Positions 12,258-25,510 of a stretch of 64,000 nt of DNA are shown in pieces. The notes under the pieces are model-generated. The model worked only from the letters and a program-made list of their open reading frames with translations, was not told where the DNA came from and ran no database searches. The DNA comes from Avena insularis. Taxonomy: Eukaryota > Streptophyta > Magnoliopsida > Poales > Poaceae. A program made the translations under genes and the position numbers. How positions within the stretch are numbered: the stretch's first letter is position 1; every line of letters begins with the position of its first letter. Location: the NCBI GenBank assembly GCA_023614405.1, contig JAJUPC010000040.1, positions 1,240,001 to 1,304,000 of the forward strand. The letters are read 5' to 3'.

Positions 12258-14114
12258 TGTAGGGGTTCGTAGCATGGAAAACAAAAATTTTCTATCGCAT
12301 ACAAACAAACAAGCCAAGATCTATCTACTAGATTGCAGCAACGAGTCGATGGAATAACTCACCCTCGAAGATTCCAAAGTGTTTAACGAGAGCAGATTCT
12401 CGTGGGTGATGTAGTCGTACTCTTTCCGATCTCAAGATCGCGTGACGATCCTTCCGCGCCAGCGTTCCCAGGCGCTCCCATGATCGGTCACACGTTCGGT
12501 ACTTTCGAAGACCTTCCTCTCCTTGTTCCAGCAGGCATGGAGGTTGTAGCACTCTCTCGCGATTCCGAAGACAACGGCGTGGTACCGAGGTAGAGGGAGA
12601 TCCCAGGCTTCGCCTTAAGCCGGTGCGAGTATGGTGGAGCTTATGAGAGAGGCTATTAGTGGTCTAGTAATTAGACACACCAATTAGAGGGCTCTAAACC
12701 AATTAGAAGGCTCTAAACCGAAACAGCTCTAAACCGGGGTCTAGGTCTAGTTTCTAGTTTAGAGGATAGGAACTTGTGTGTCTCTAGGGGGGAGGCCCTG
12801 CCTCCCTTTATAGGTGGGAGGGCTGGCGCCAGGGAGGGAGGAGTCCCTCAACTCGGCCTAGGGCTGGCCCGGCTTGGGAGGAGGACTCTCCCCAAGTCGG
12901 TTTCCAACTTCTCCTTTCCAAAACTGCGCTTGACCAAAATCGGCAGTTTGACTTTTCCAATTTAGGAATTAAATAAACCCTTTATTTTGGACAGCGAGAA
13001 CACTTAGTACATGATGCAATCATTCCATCTTGCAATGACACATTCATGTACCCCTTCCCCCCCGGAGTGCCGGACATTCCGGGACCTTCTAGAATGTCCC
13101 CGATGAAAACACCGTAACCATTCCCCAACTCCGAAATGGGACTTTCCTTATATGAATCTTAGTCTCCGGACCATTCCGGATCACCTCGTGATATCCCGGA
13201 TCCCATCCGAGACCAACAACATTCGGTCTTTCTCATAATACCATAACTACTCAAACAACGTCAATCCTTAAGTGTGTCTCCCACGGTTCGTGAATTATGC
13301 GGACATGATCGAGACACTTCTCAACAATAACCAATAGAGGAATCTGAAATTCATATGGCTACATATTTCTACGATTACTTTATGATCGAATGAACCACTT
13401 ACATACGATACCAATTTCCTTTGTCTCACGATATGTTACTTATCCGAGGTCATGATCGCTTGTATCTCCGCATACCTAGTTCAACCTCACATCGATAAGT
13501 ACTCTTTCTCGCTCCGTGATATGTGATCCCTTCAGACCAAGTCACATGCTTGCAAGCTAATTGGATGACATTTCACCGAGAGGGCCCGAGAATATCTATC
13601 CGCATGTGGATGGACAAATCCCACTCTTGATCCATGTGTTTCAACCAATACTTTCCGAACACCCAATGCCACTTTTATAGCCACCTGTTACGGTGTGGTG
13701 TTTGATGACATCAAAGCATCCATCCAAGAAAGGCAATATGCATGATCTCATGGTCGAAGGAATTAGGTCACTATGTATCAGAAAGCATATAGCAATTGAA
13801 CTATTGAAATGACTTGATCTTTATGCTACGCTTGTCTATAGGAGTATGTCCACCATATCATTCTCCTAACGATATGATCTTGTTGTTGATAACATCTCAA
13901 TGTTCATGACAAAGAAACCACATCATCAATCAACCAACAAGCTAGTGAAGTATAGAGGCCATACTAGGGACTTCAAATTAAGTTTACAAATCACACAAGT
14001 ATTAATGGTTTCCTTGTTAATACTATTATAGCATGAATGTAAACATTTATCATAAACACAAAGATATATAATAATAACTACATTTATTATTACCTCTAGG
14101 GCATATCTCCAACA
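12258..14114 (-). repeat. Element C 3' LTR
   Basis: This is 1,857 bp and pairs with 19239-21091. AT-rich stretches match almost perfectly, for example the 140 bases at the left end, whereas CG-rich stretches such as 12405-12620 differ by many small indels. A TATA-like CTATAAAGG (minus strand) is at about 12806-12814. Confidence 0.95.
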
Positions 14115-14131
14115 GTCTCCCACTTGCACTA
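14115..14131 (-). other. Element C polypurine tract
   Basis: The minus strand carries AGTGCAAGTGGGAGAC directly before the 3' LTR, the same sequence as in A and B. Confidence 0.88.
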
Positions 14132-14148
14132 GAGTCATCTAATCTAGA

Positions 14149-17100
14149 TTACATGGTAATATACCGAACACCCATGGCAGTTTGGTGTTGGTCATGTTTT
14201 GCCCTTGGGAGAGGTTTAGTCAACGGATCCGCCACATTCAGATCTGTGTGTACTTTGCAAATCTTTATATCCCCATCCTGGATATATTCTCGAATAGCGT
14301 GAAAACGCAGCTTGATATGCTTCACTTCTTGTGTGACCTTGGTTCTTAAGATTGGCTATGGCCCATGTTATCACAAGAGATAGACATTGGGTCCAGCAGA
14401 CTAGGAACCACACCCAGCTCTGTAATGAACTCTTTCATCCATATCGCTTCTTGTGAAGCCTCCGGCAGCCATGTATTCGATTCAGTTGAAGATCTCGCCA
14501 CAACGCTTTGCTTTGCACTCCTCCAGCTAATCGCTGCACCATTCAAAATAAATACGTATCCAGATTGTGATTTAGAATCATCCGGATCGGTGTTCCAACT
14601 AGCATCGGTGTAACCATTAACAACGAGCTGTTCATCACCTCCATAAGAAAGAACCATATCCTTAGTTCTTCTCAAGTACTTAAGGATGTTTTGATCACGT
14701 CCAATGATCCACTCGATCACTTTGATATCTGCTAGTTAGACTAACATATGCGATGTCGGGTCTAGTACATAGCATGGCATACATTAGAGATCCTATGGCT
14801 GAGGCATAGGAGTCTTACTCATCTTTTCTCTATCTTCCGATGTCGGACTTTGAGTTTTACTCAAGGTCATATTAAAACATGGGCAAGAACCCTTTCTTGC
14901 TATCTTCCATTCCAAACCTCTTTAGAACTTTGTCCAAATATGTACTTTGTGACAATGATATTTGGCTTCGATCTATCTCTATAAATCTTTATGCCTAATA
15001 TGTAAGTTGCTTCGCCAAGATCCTTCATTGAAAAACTATTATTCAAATACTCTTTGACACTATTAAGAAGGTCTACATCATTCCCAATCAACAATATGTC
15101 ATCCACATACAGTATTAAGAATGCCACGTAGCTCCCACTCACTTTCTTGTAAATACAAGCTTCTCCATAAGTTTGTATAAAACCAAAACTTTTGATTACC
15201 TTATCAAAACGTTGATTCCAACTTCGACGCTTGCTTCAATCCATAGATGGACCGTTGAAGTTTGCATACCTTGTTAGCATCTTTAGGATCGACAAAACCT
15301 TTGGGTTGTATCATATACAACTCTTCATCAATGTCTCCATTGAGGAATGCTGTTTTGACATCCATCTGCCATCTCTCATAATCATAATATGCAGCGATTG
15401 CTAACATAATCCTCACAGACTTTAGCTTCGCTACGGTGAGAAAGTCTCATCGTAGTCAACTCCTTGAATTTGTCGAAACCCTTTTATGCACAAGTCGAGC
15501 TTTATAGACAGAACATTACCATCAAGATCTGCTTTTCTTCTTGAAAATCCATTTGTTCTCGACAGCCTTTCGCCATCCGTAAGTCCACCAAAGTCCATAC
15601 TTGGTTTTCGTACATGGATCCAATCTCGGATTTCATGGCTTCTTGCCATTTATTGGAATCGTGGCTCATCATCGCTTCCTCATATGTCTCGGGTCATCGG
15701 TGTTGTCCACCAACATGACATTCATAACGGAATCATACCAACTGGAGTGGTACGGGTTCTCGTTGACCTCCGAGGCTCTGCAGCAACTTCAACCGAAGTT
15801 TCATGATCGCTATCATTAGCTTCCTCTCTTATTGGTGCAAGCACCACAGGAACTTCTTCCGGTGCTGCGCTACTCGCAATTTCGAGAGAAGGTTCGATAA
15901 CCTCGTCGAGTTCTACTTTCCTTCCAGTCACTTCTTTCGAGAGAAATTCTTCTCTAGAAAGGATCCATTCTTGGCAACGAAGATTTTGCCTTCGGATCTA
16001 TGATAGAAGGTATACCCAATAGTTTCCTTCGTAGCCTATGAAGACGCATTTTTCCGCTTTGGGTTCAAGCTTGTCCGGCTGTAACTTCTTTACATAGGCT
16101 TCGCATCCCCAAACTTTAAGGAACGACAATTTAGGTTTCTTCCCAAACCATAATTCATACGGTGTCGTTTCAACGGATTTAGACGGTGCCCTATTTAAAG
16201 TGAATGCGGCTGTTTCTAATGCATAACCCCAAAATGATAGTGGTAAATCTGTAAGAGACATCATAGAACGAACCATATCTAAGAGAGTTCGACACGACGT
16301 CGTACACACCATTACCGTGGTGTTCCCCATGTGTCAATCATGAAAGTATTCCACATTTCTTCAAATGCTCGCCAAACTCAGAACTTATATTTTCACCTCC
16401 ACGATCATAACGTAGAAATTTAATCTTCTTGTTACGTTGATTCTCTACCTCACTTTGAAACTCCTTAAACTTCTCGAAAGTTTCGGACTTATGTTTCATG
16501 AAATAGATATACCCATATCTACTCAAGTCATCCGTGAAGGTAAGAACATAACGATAACCACTGCACGATGCTACACTCATTGGGCCACACACATCGGTAT
16601 GTATGATTTCCAATAAGTCCGTAGCTCGCCCATCATACCGTAAAATGGAGTCTTAGTCATTTTACCCATCGACATGCCTCGCATCTTTCAAGTGATTCAA
16701 AATCAAGTGATTCAAGAAGTCCATCGGAATGGAGTTTCTTCATACGCTTCACTCCAATGTGACCAAGACGAAAAGCTGCCACATATAGGTCAAATTATCG
16801 CTTGATTTCAAACGCTTAGCCTCAATGTTATTAATATGTGTATTTCTACTATCGAGATTCAATATGAATAGACCATCTATCAAAGGTGCATGTGCATAAA
16901 ACACATTACTCATATAAATCGAACAACCATTATTCTCGGATTTAAACAAGTAACCGCCTCGCAATAAACAAGATCCCGATATAATGTTCATGCTTAACGC
17001 AGCACCAAATAACAATTATTTAAGTATAAAACTAATCCCGATGGTAGATGAAGAGGTAGCGTGCCGACCGCGATCACATCAACCTTTGATCCGTTACCCA

Positions 17101-18060
17101 CGCCGCATCGTCACCTCGCTCTTCACTAGCTTCCGCTTATTCGCAGCTCTGCTTCGAGTTACAAATATGAGCAACCGAACCAAAGATCAAATACCCGTGC
17201 ACTACTACGAGTACTAGTGAGATACACATCAATAACATGTATATCGATATACCTTTCTTCTTGATGTTGCCGTTCTTCAAATCGCCAAGTACTTTGGGCA
17301 ATTCCGCTCAAAGGACCTTCTCCTTGCAAAGAAAAGCACTGGCCAGGCTTAGGTCCAGCCTTGGTCTTCTTCGGCGTGGTAACTTTCTTACCACCCTTCT
17401 TGAAGTGTCCCTTCGCTTAGACTTGCCTTTCTTGAATTTGGTGGTCTTATTGACCATCAACACTTGGTGCTCTTTCTTGATCTCCACTTCGCAGATTTCA
17501 ACATAGCAAATAGTTCTGCAACTCTTTGTTCATGTTCGCATGTTGTAGTTCATCACAAAGTTCTTGTAACTTGGTGGTAGTGATTGAGGATGCGTAAACT
17601 CCCAAAGTATTAGGAATCACTATACCCAAACTTTGAAGTTTATTTGCGTCTGCATATCTTAAGCACATGCTCACCGACGAGCTACCCTCTTCCATCTTGC
17701 GCTTAAAGAACTTTTCAGAAGCTTCATAACTTTCAATTGCCGCATGAGTCTCAAAGATTAATTTGAGATCCTCGACAATATCATATGGATCGACTCTTCA
17801 AATCTTTTCCAAGTCTGATTCTAAACCATACAAGATAGCACACTGAACTATGGAGTACTGATTCTTCCGAGCGAGGTAAACATTTTAACTTCATCGGTAG
17901 CATCACTGCAGGTGGGTCACCTAGCGGTGCATCCAGCACATAGGTCAAATTACCAGTGAGGACAATCCTCAAATTGCGGAACCAATCCGCCAAGTTGCTT
18001 CCATTGTTTTTCAACTTTTCTTTCTCTAGGAACGCATTAAAATTGATGGTAGGCTGCCAT
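14149..18060 (-). pseudogene. Element C gag-pol (heavily frameshifted)
   Basis: The gag start is at 18060. The gag segment LKNNGSNLADWFRNLRIVL follows with a shifted frame, and more gag lies at about 17695-17498. The region around 17300-17000 corresponds to the zinc knuckle and protease, both badly damaged. Integrase pieces are at 16613-16338 (HTDVCGP, then RYDRGGE) and 16330-15998. RT pieces are at about 15649-15204 and 15142-14900 (YVDDILLIGND). RNase H is at about 14720-14346 and then in a second frame to the stop at 14149-14151. I count at least ten breaks. Domain order and residues match A and B. Some breaks may be sequencing or consensus errors, since the LTRs also differ mostly by indels. 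Confidence 0.88.
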
Positions 18061-19225
18061 TGATCTACAAATATATTTGCAATAGTTTAGACTAAGTTTA
18101 TGACAAATTGAGTTCAAATTAATTAATGAAATTAAACTAGGTGAACTCCCACCAAAACAACATCCCTCACATTGTTTTAGTGATCACACGAACCAAATCC
18201 ACTACATCAACACCGATCATCACGAGAGTTGATATAGTTTCAATGGCGAACAATCATCATGTTCATCATATCTACTATATGATTCATGCTTTACCTTCGC
18301 CATCCGTGTTCCCGAGGCCATGTCTACATGCTAGGCTCACAAGATCAAACCTTAGCTTCCGCATAAGCAAATCTGGCTTTTACGTTGTATTCACCCGCTG
18401 AATCAAAGACACCCGATCATCACGTGGTGCTTCAAGCGCAAGCTTTGGCAACGTGCATACTAAGGGTGAACACTTTAAAACTTGAAATTTATGTGCATGA
18501 GGGATCATCTTATAATGCTACCGCTGCCTACTAAGCAATACAAGATGCATAAAGGATTAACATCACATGCAATTCATAATGTGTGATATGATATGGCCTT
18601 TCGCCTTTGTGCTTCCGATCTCCATCTTCAAGCACGAACATGATCTCCATCATCACCGCATAGCACCAAGGTCAATGATGCTCCTTCATGGTTGTCGCCC
18701 ACCAGCTTCAACTATTACAACTATTTTGAATAGACACGCAGGTCTTAACAGAAATTAAAGACAACCATATGACTCCTGCCGTTTGCCAACTTACAATAAG
18801 GAACATTGCATACATCAAATATAATCACAATCATGGCCATATCACATCACTGCACACCCCCTGCAAAACAAAGTTAGACGCCTACTTTCTTTGCATATTT
18901 TACGTGGTTTGGGGCTTTCCAAAGGTGTCGCTCTAACTCTTTAACAAGAACCACAACATTGATACTAGCATTGTTGATTACCCGTTGTAAATTGGATCTT
19001 TACTATGCTAGGAGAAACAGCACCAAGAAGCCACTTATGCAAAACGAGTTGCATGTCAAGCGTGGAGCAAGTCTCATGAACGATGTCATGTAAGGTTAGC
19101 CCGAGCCGCTTCATCCCAACATACCGCAAGATGCAAAGTACACAAAAAGCAATCTACAATAAAAGCATCAACGCCCACAATGACCATTCTGTTCTACTCG
19201 TGCAACAGATCTACATATAGACCTG
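18061..19225 (-). other. Element C untranslated leader
   Basis: These 1.2 kb between the primer site and gag contain no coding frame that I recognise. They are related to the leaders of A and B, for example in the blocks around CACCCGATCATCACG. Confidence 0.7.
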
Positions 19226-19237
19226 GCTCTGATACCA
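19226..19237 (-). other. Element C primer binding site
   Basis: The minus strand reads TGGTATCAGAGC, the initiator-Met tRNA complement, one base from the 5' LTR. Confidence 0.92.
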
Positions 19238-19238
19238 C

Positions 19239-21091
19239 TGTAGGGGTTCGTAGTATGGAAAACAAAAATTTTCTATCGCATACAAACAAACAAGCCAAGA
19301 TCTATCTACTAGATTGCAGCAACGAGTCGATGGAATAACTCACCCTCGAAGATTCCAAAGTGTTTAACGAGAGCAGATTCTCGGGTGATGTAGTCGATTC
19401 TTCCGATCTCAAGATCAAGTAGACGATCCTTCCGGGCGCCGCTCCTCATGGCGCCCCTGCAGTCGGTCACACGTTCTACTCGACGAAGACCTTCCTCTCC
19501 CTTGTTCCAAAGAAAATGGAGGTTGTAGCACTCTCCTCGCGATTCCGGCAGACAACGGGCGTGGTACCGAGGTAGAGGGAGATCCCGCAGGCTTCGCCTT
19601 AAGCCGAAGTAGTATGGTGGAGCTTATGAGAGAGGCTATTAGTGGTCTAGTAATTAGACACACCAATTAGAGGGCTCTAAACCATTAGAAGGCTCTAAAC
19701 CAAAACAGCTCTAAACCGGGTCTAGGTCTAGTTTCTAGTTTAGAGGATAGGAACTTGTGTGTCTCTAGAGGGAGGCCCTGCCCCTCCCTTTATAGGTGGG
19801 AGGGCTGGCCAGGGAGGAGGAGTCCCTCCCCAACTCGGCCTAGGGCTGGCCGGGCTTGGGAGGAGGACTCCTCCCAAGTCGGTTTCCAACTTCTCCTTCT
19901 TCCAAAATCGGCTTGACCAAAACTGCGCTTGACTTTTCCAATTTAGGAATTAAATAAACCCTTTATTTTGGACAGCGAGAACACTTAGTACATGATGCAA
20001 TCATTCCATCTTGCAATGACACATTCATGTACCCCTTCCCCGGAGTGCCGGACATTCCGGGACCTTCTAGAATGTCCCGATGAAAACACCTAACCATTCC
20101 CCAACTCAAATGGGACTTTCCTTATATGAATCTTATTCTCCGACCATTCCGGATCACCTCGTGATATCCCGGATCCCATCCGAGACCAACAACATTCGGT
20201 CTCTTTCTCATAATACCATAACTACTCAAACAACGTCAATCCTTATGTGTCTCCCTACGGTTCGTGAATTATGCGACATGATCGAGACACTTCTCCTAAC
20301 AATAACCAATAGAGGAATCTGGAAATTCATATGGCTCCACATATTTCTACGATTACTTTACATCGAATGAACCACTTACATACGATACCAATTTCCCTTT
20401 GTCTCACGATATGTTACTTATCCGAGGTCATGATCGTCGGTATCTCTGCATACCTAGTTCAACCTCACATCGATAAGTACTCTTTTCTCGCTCCTGATAT
20501 GTGATCCCTTGTGACCAAGTCACATGCTTGCAAGCTAATTGGATGACATTTCACCGAGAGGGCCCAGAATATCTATCCGTCATGTGGATGGACAAATCCC
20601 ACTCTTGATCCATGTGTTTCAACCAATACTTTCCGAACACCCAATGCCACTTTTATAGCCACCATTACGGTGTGGTGTTTGATGACATCAAAGCATCCAT
20701 CCAAAGAAAGGCAATATGCATGATCTCATGGTGAAGGAATTAGGTCACTATGTATCGTAAAGCATATAGCAATTGAACTATTGAAATGACTTGATCTTTA
20801 TGCTACGCTTGTCTATAGGAGTATGTCCACCATATCATTCTCCTAACGATATGATCTTGTTGTTGATAACATCTCAATGTTCATGACAAAGAAACCACAT
20901 CATCAATCAACCAACAAGCTAGTGAAGTATAGAGGCCATACTAGGGACTTCAAATTAAGTTTACAAATCACACAAGTATTAATGGTTTCCTTGTTAATAC
21001 TATTATAGCATGAATGTAAACATTTATCATAAACACAAAGATATATAATAATAACTACATTTATTATTACCTCTAGGGCATATCTCCAACA
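19239..21091 (-). repeat. Element C 5' LTR
   Basis: This is 1,853 bp and is the partner of 12258-14114. A TATA-like CTATAAAGG (minus strand) is at about 19788-19795. GGACC follows at 21092-21096. Confidence 0.95.
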
Positions 21092-21772
21092 GGACCAACG
21101 TGGCCCCACTTGTCGGGAGGGGGCGTGGGCCTACGAGGGAGTGCCCTGGCCGCATTGGGCCAGGGGCACAAGGCCCCATAGGCCCAGCCGGCCAAGCCCT
21201 AGGGGAAACCCTAGGGAGAGCTTCTAGAAGGAGGGGGAAAACTTGCCCCCCACTCCAACCCTTGGGGCCGCCGCCCTAGGGCTTGGAGGAGGGGCCAATG
21301 GGGCCGGCCAGCCCCTATATATAGAGGGCAGGGGCACAGCCCTCCTCCCCTACTCCTTCAACCCTAGCCTCCATACTGCTGCCCTCCAGATCTCTCTCTC
21401 TCCCGACTGCGCGTAGGCGAAGCCCTGCCGCAGAAACTCTCCACCTTTGCACCACGCCGTCGTGTTGTAGATCCAATCTATCTCTCCACCCCACTTGCTA
21501 GAACGAGGAAGGAGGAGACGTCGAGGTTCTGTACGTGTGCATCTCTCGGAGGCATCGCCACTTGCGGAGTTGGATCGGATCGGATCGCGAGGAGGAGAAG
21601 CTAGTACGACTACATCAACCACGTTCCGTTGAACGTTCCGCTATGCGAATCTTCAAGGGTATGAATATCTCATCTATCCCCCCTCGTTGTTTGCATCTCC
21701 TAGATTAGATCTTGGCTTTCCCCTTCGCATCCGTAGAATTTTTTTTGATTTACTATGCTGCAAAACCCTTCA
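21092..21772 (+). repeat. Element B 3' LTR, second part
   Basis: It resumes with the duplicated GGACC and matches 5383-6061, including the TATA box (21316-21323) and the end ACCCTTCA. CTTCG at 21773-21777 is the right target duplication of B. Confidence 0.95.
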
Positions 21773-22565
21773 CTTCGGACAGTTGCGCTTCCAGTGACCC
21801 TTGCACTTGCAATAGAAGCACTCAGTGTCCGGCTTAGGTCCAGACTTGAGATTCTTCTCAGCAGGGGAAACGCGCTTGCCGCTGCCTTTCTTGAAGGATT
21901 TCTTTGCACCCTTAGCTTTCTTAAAGCTAGTGGTCTTGTTGACCATCAACACATGATTATCTTTCTTGATATCCACCTCCGTAGCTTTCAGCTTAGCGAA
22001 GAGCTCAGTGATCGTATGAGTGGAACCAATTTGATTGTGAGTAACAACAAAACCTTTGTAGCTAGGAGGGAGTGATTGCAGAACTCTGTCAATCTTGAGC
22101 TCTTCTGGAATCTTGCAGTCCAGTTGCTCAAGACGTTGAGTGTAGCCCGACATCTTAATGGCGTGCTCACTAACGAAACTCCCTTCCTCCATCTTGCAGT
22201 TAAAGAACTTCTCAGAGATCTCATATCTCTTAGAACGGGCCTGAGTCTGAAACATGGTTTTGAGTTCCTCAAGTATCTCAAAGGGCCCGTCGAACTCCTC
22301 AAAACGATTTTGAAGTCCCAGTTCCATAGCAAACAACATGGTACTCTTAATCACTCCATAATCATCTTTGCGTGACTGATAAACAGCTTTTTCATCAAGA
22401 GCGATCAAGATGGGCGTCACCTAGCGCTTTCTCAAGTACATAGGCTTTTTGTCCGCCAGCGAGAATGATTCTCAGATTGTGGAACCAGTTGGTGAAGTTA
22501 GACCCATTGTTCTTAAGCTTTTCTTTCTCAGCAAAAACGTTGAAGTTGAAGTTGGACTTAGCCAT
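21773..22565 (-). pseudogene. Element A gag (broken by B insertion)
   Basis: The gag start is at 22565 (MAKSNFNFNVFAEKEK on the minus strand). The capsid part is disrupted near 22400, where the frame shifts. It is then open to the CCHC knuckle, CFYCKCKGHWKRNC, which lies just before the insertion of B. The next codons (YLADKKAG) are at 4339 and below, so B separated gag from protease. The knuckle is intact in A, unlike in B. Confidence 0.9.
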
Positions 22566-23772
22566 TTGATCTACAAAATTTGCAAATACAATTTAGACTA
22601 TGTTCATGATAACTAGTTCAACTTAATCAAATTACTAGATGAACTCCCACTAAATTCAACATCCCTCAAGTTGTTTAGTGATCACGATCCAAATTCACCA
22701 CACCTAATCCGATCTTCACGAGAAGAGATATGGTTTCAATGGTGGACAACAAAGTGTCAATCATATCATTCATATGACTCATGTTTAACCTTTCGGTTCG
22801 TGTGTTTCGAGGCCATGTCTGTACATGCTAGGCTCGTCAAGTCAAACCCAAGTATTTCCGCGTGTGCAAAACTGGCTTGCACCCGTTGTATGTGGACGTA
22901 GAGTTTATAGCACCCGATCATCACGAGGTGCTTGAAAACGACGAACTTTCGCAACGGTGCATACATGGGGAGAACACAATTTTATCTTGATCTTTAAGTG
23001 AGGAATCATCTTATAATGCTACCGTCGTGATCTAAGCATAATAAGATACGTAAAAGAATAAACATCACATGCATATAATTTTATGTGACATGGTATAGCC
23101 AATCTCCGTGCAATGATCTCCATCTTGTGCGCGCCAGCATGATCTCCATCACTACACCATGATTGCCTCCACCACGAATCGCAACTACAACTATTGCTAA
23201 CTACTTAGCGATAAAGTAAAGCTATTACATGGCGTATAAGAAGTTGACACGCATGTCATATACAATTATAAAGACAACCATACGGCTCCTGCCGGTTGTG
23301 AACTCATCGACATGCAAGTCGTGAAATATTACAATCATTGCATACATCTCAATTCATACACATCATGTCTTGGGCCATACCATATCACAAAACACTCCCT
23401 GCAAAAACAAGTTAGACGCCTCTACTTTGTTGTTGCATGTTTTACGTGGCTTATGGGAGTAATAAGCTAAGAACGATTCTTACCTACGGAAAGCCACAAC
23501 GGTGATATTATGGTTGCTAACATCCGTTGTAAATCCCATGACTACTATAGTGAGAGAAACTGGCATTCACCAGCCGCATGTGTGGAACAAGCCACACGTC
23601 AAGTGCGGAGCCGGTCTCGCGAACGAGGTCGTGTAAAGTTGGCCTGGACCGCTTCGATCTCACTATGCCGCGCCATAAGAAATACACAAAAAGAGGTTTG
23701 CAACAGAAAACATCAACGCCCGCAACAAGCATGTTGTGTTCTACTCGTGAAACACATCTACACATAGATCTA
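22566..23772 (-). other. Element A untranslated leader
   Basis: It is closely related in reverse to B's leader (6075-7284). No credible gene is present. Confidence 0.75.
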
Positions 23773-23784
23773 GCTCTGATACCA
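23773..23784 (-). other. Element A primer binding site
   Basis: The minus strand reads TGGTATCAGAGC, one base from the 5' LTR. It is complementary to initiator-Met tRNA. Confidence 0.93.
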
Positions 23785-23785
23785 C

Positions 23786-25510
23786 TGAATGAATTCGCAG
23801 CATAGTAAATCAATTTTTTTCCTACGGATGCGAACAAGAAAGCCAAGATCTAATCTAGGAGATGTAATCAACGAGATAGATAGATGAGATCTTCATACCC
23901 TTGAAGAAATCGCACAGCAGAAATGTTCAACAGAACGTGGTTGACGTAGTCGTACTCGCCGTCTCCTCCTCGCGATCCGATCCGATCCTACGCCGCAAGT
24001 GGCGGCGCCTCCGAGAGATGCACACGTATGATGCAGCGACGTCTCCTCCTTTCCTTGGTCCAGCAAGTATGGTGGAGAGATAGATTGGATCTGCAACACG
24101 ACGGCCTGGTGCTTATGGTGGAGAGTTTCAAGCAGGCTTCGCCACGCCTGTGATGGGAGAGAGAGAGGTGGAGGGGTAGCAGTTGGACGGCGGCTAGGGT
24201 TGGAGTGTGTATGGGGGAGGCTACGCCCCTGCCCTCCTTATAAAGGGGGCTGTCCGGCCCCCTTTACCCCTCCTCCAAGCCCTAGGGCGGCGGCCCAAGG
24301 GGTGGAGTGGGGTGCAAGTCATCCCCCCCTTCTAGAAGGCTCCCTTAGGGTTTCCCCTAGGGCTGGCCGGCTGGGCCTTAGGGGCCTTGTGTCCCTGGCC
24401 CAAAGTGGCCAGGGCACTTCCCCTTAGGCCAATGCAGGCCTCCGACAAGTGGGCCCACGTTGGTCCCACTCCGGAACCTTCTAGAACTTTCTGGTAGAAT
24501 ACCGATAAACTCTGAAACGATTCCGAAATCCAAAAACTGCTTTCCTTTATATGAATCTTATTCTCCGGACCATTCTGGAACCTCTCGTGATGTCCTGGGT
24601 CTCATCCGAGACCCTGAACAAAAACTCATGAACCAATTATCCATTCTATCCTAGCGTCGATGCATGTTAAGTGTGTGACCCTACGGGTTCGAGAATATGT
24701 AGACATGATCTTCTATCAATAATCAACAACGGGATCTGGAAACCCATATTGACTCCCACATATTCATCGATGATCATATCGGATGAACCACGATGCTAGG
24801 ATTCAATTAATCCCATATATGTATTCCCTTCGTCACGCGATATTTTACTTGCCCGAGATTCGATCCTTGGTATCGGCATACCTAGTTCAATCTCGTTCAT
24901 AGCAAGTACTTTACTCGTTCCGTAATCCAATATCACTTTGTGATTAACTCCTTAACCACATGCTTGCAAGCGGTGTTGATATCGATTACCGAGTGGGCCC
25001 GAAGTATATCTCTCCGACTCGAGAGGGACAAATTCCATCTCGATACATACAACCCAACAAGTACTTTCCAATCACCTGAGAGACACCTTTATGATCACCC
25101 TCACATAGGATGACGTTTGATGACCTCAAAGCTTTCCTCCGATACCAGGGAGTTGTATTATCTCATGGTCTAAGGAATACAACACTTGACATAAGAAAAT
25201 CTTCGCAAAGATGAACACGATGACACAATCTAATTGCTCTGCTTAATTTGGGTATGTCCATCATATCATTCTCCTAATGACATGATCTCATTATTAATCG
25301 ACAACTCATGTCTATGGTTAGGAAACCTTAACCATCATTAATCAATGAGCTAGTCCATAGAGGCGTACTAGGGACACAGTGTTGTTCATAAACCACACAA
25401 GTATCAAAGTTTCCGCTTAATACAATTCTAGCATGGAATATAAACTTTATCATGAACAAGAATTATAATAATAACATCTTTATTATTGCCTCTAGGGCAT
25501 AATTCCAACA
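23786..25510 (-). repeat. Element A 5' LTR (complete)
   Basis: This is 1,725 bp, starting TGTTGGAATTATGCC and ending ATTCATTCA on the minus strand. A TATA-like CTTTATAAGG (minus strand) lies at about 24236-24245. The outer edge abuts ATTCC (25511-25515) in element F. Confidence 0.94.

Larger units (their letters stand above)
12258..21091 (-). mobile_element. Element C: diverged Angela/BARE1-related Copia retrotransposon, minus strand
   Basis: It is 8,834 bp with both LTRs, primer site and polypurine tract, inserted in the 3' LTR of B. The LTR starts TGTTGGAGATATGCCC and ends CCCTACA on the minus strand, so it belongs to a different subfamily from A and B. The gene order is the same, but the coding region has many frameshifts. 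It must be younger than B because it lies within B's LTR. Confidence 0.95.
4340..21772 (+). mobile_element. Element B: Angela/BARE1-like Copia retrotransposon, plus strand, interrupted by C
   Basis: It has a 5' LTR at 4340-6061, an internal domain at 6062-11209, and a 3' LTR at 11210-12257 plus 21097-21772. C is inserted in the 3' LTR. Without C it is about 8.6 kb, a normal length for this group. It sits in element A in opposite orientation, at the gag zinc-knuckle region of A. The LTRs are closely similar to each other, including in their GC-rich part, and the coding frame is the best preserved of the three Angela-like copies, so it is relatively young. Confidence 0.95.
1..25510 (-). mobile_element. 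Element A: Angela/BARE1-like Copia retrotransposon, minus strand, left LTR cut by window edge, interrupted by B
   Basis: The 3' LTR lies at 1-1129, its internal domain at 1130-4339 and 21778-23785, and its 5' LTR at 23786-25510. Element B (4340-21772) splits it, with CTTCG duplicated at 4335-4339 and 21773-21777. Position 1 matches about 24382 in the complete LTR, so roughly 0.6 kb lies off-window and the element without B would be about 8.7 kb. That size, the LTR start TGTTGGAATTATGCC (read on the minus strand), the initiator-Met-type primer site and the gene order protease-integrase-RT-RNase H place it in the Angela group of Copia. The flank ATTCC at 25511-25515 is the presumed target duplication; its partner is outside the window. 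Confidence 0.93.
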
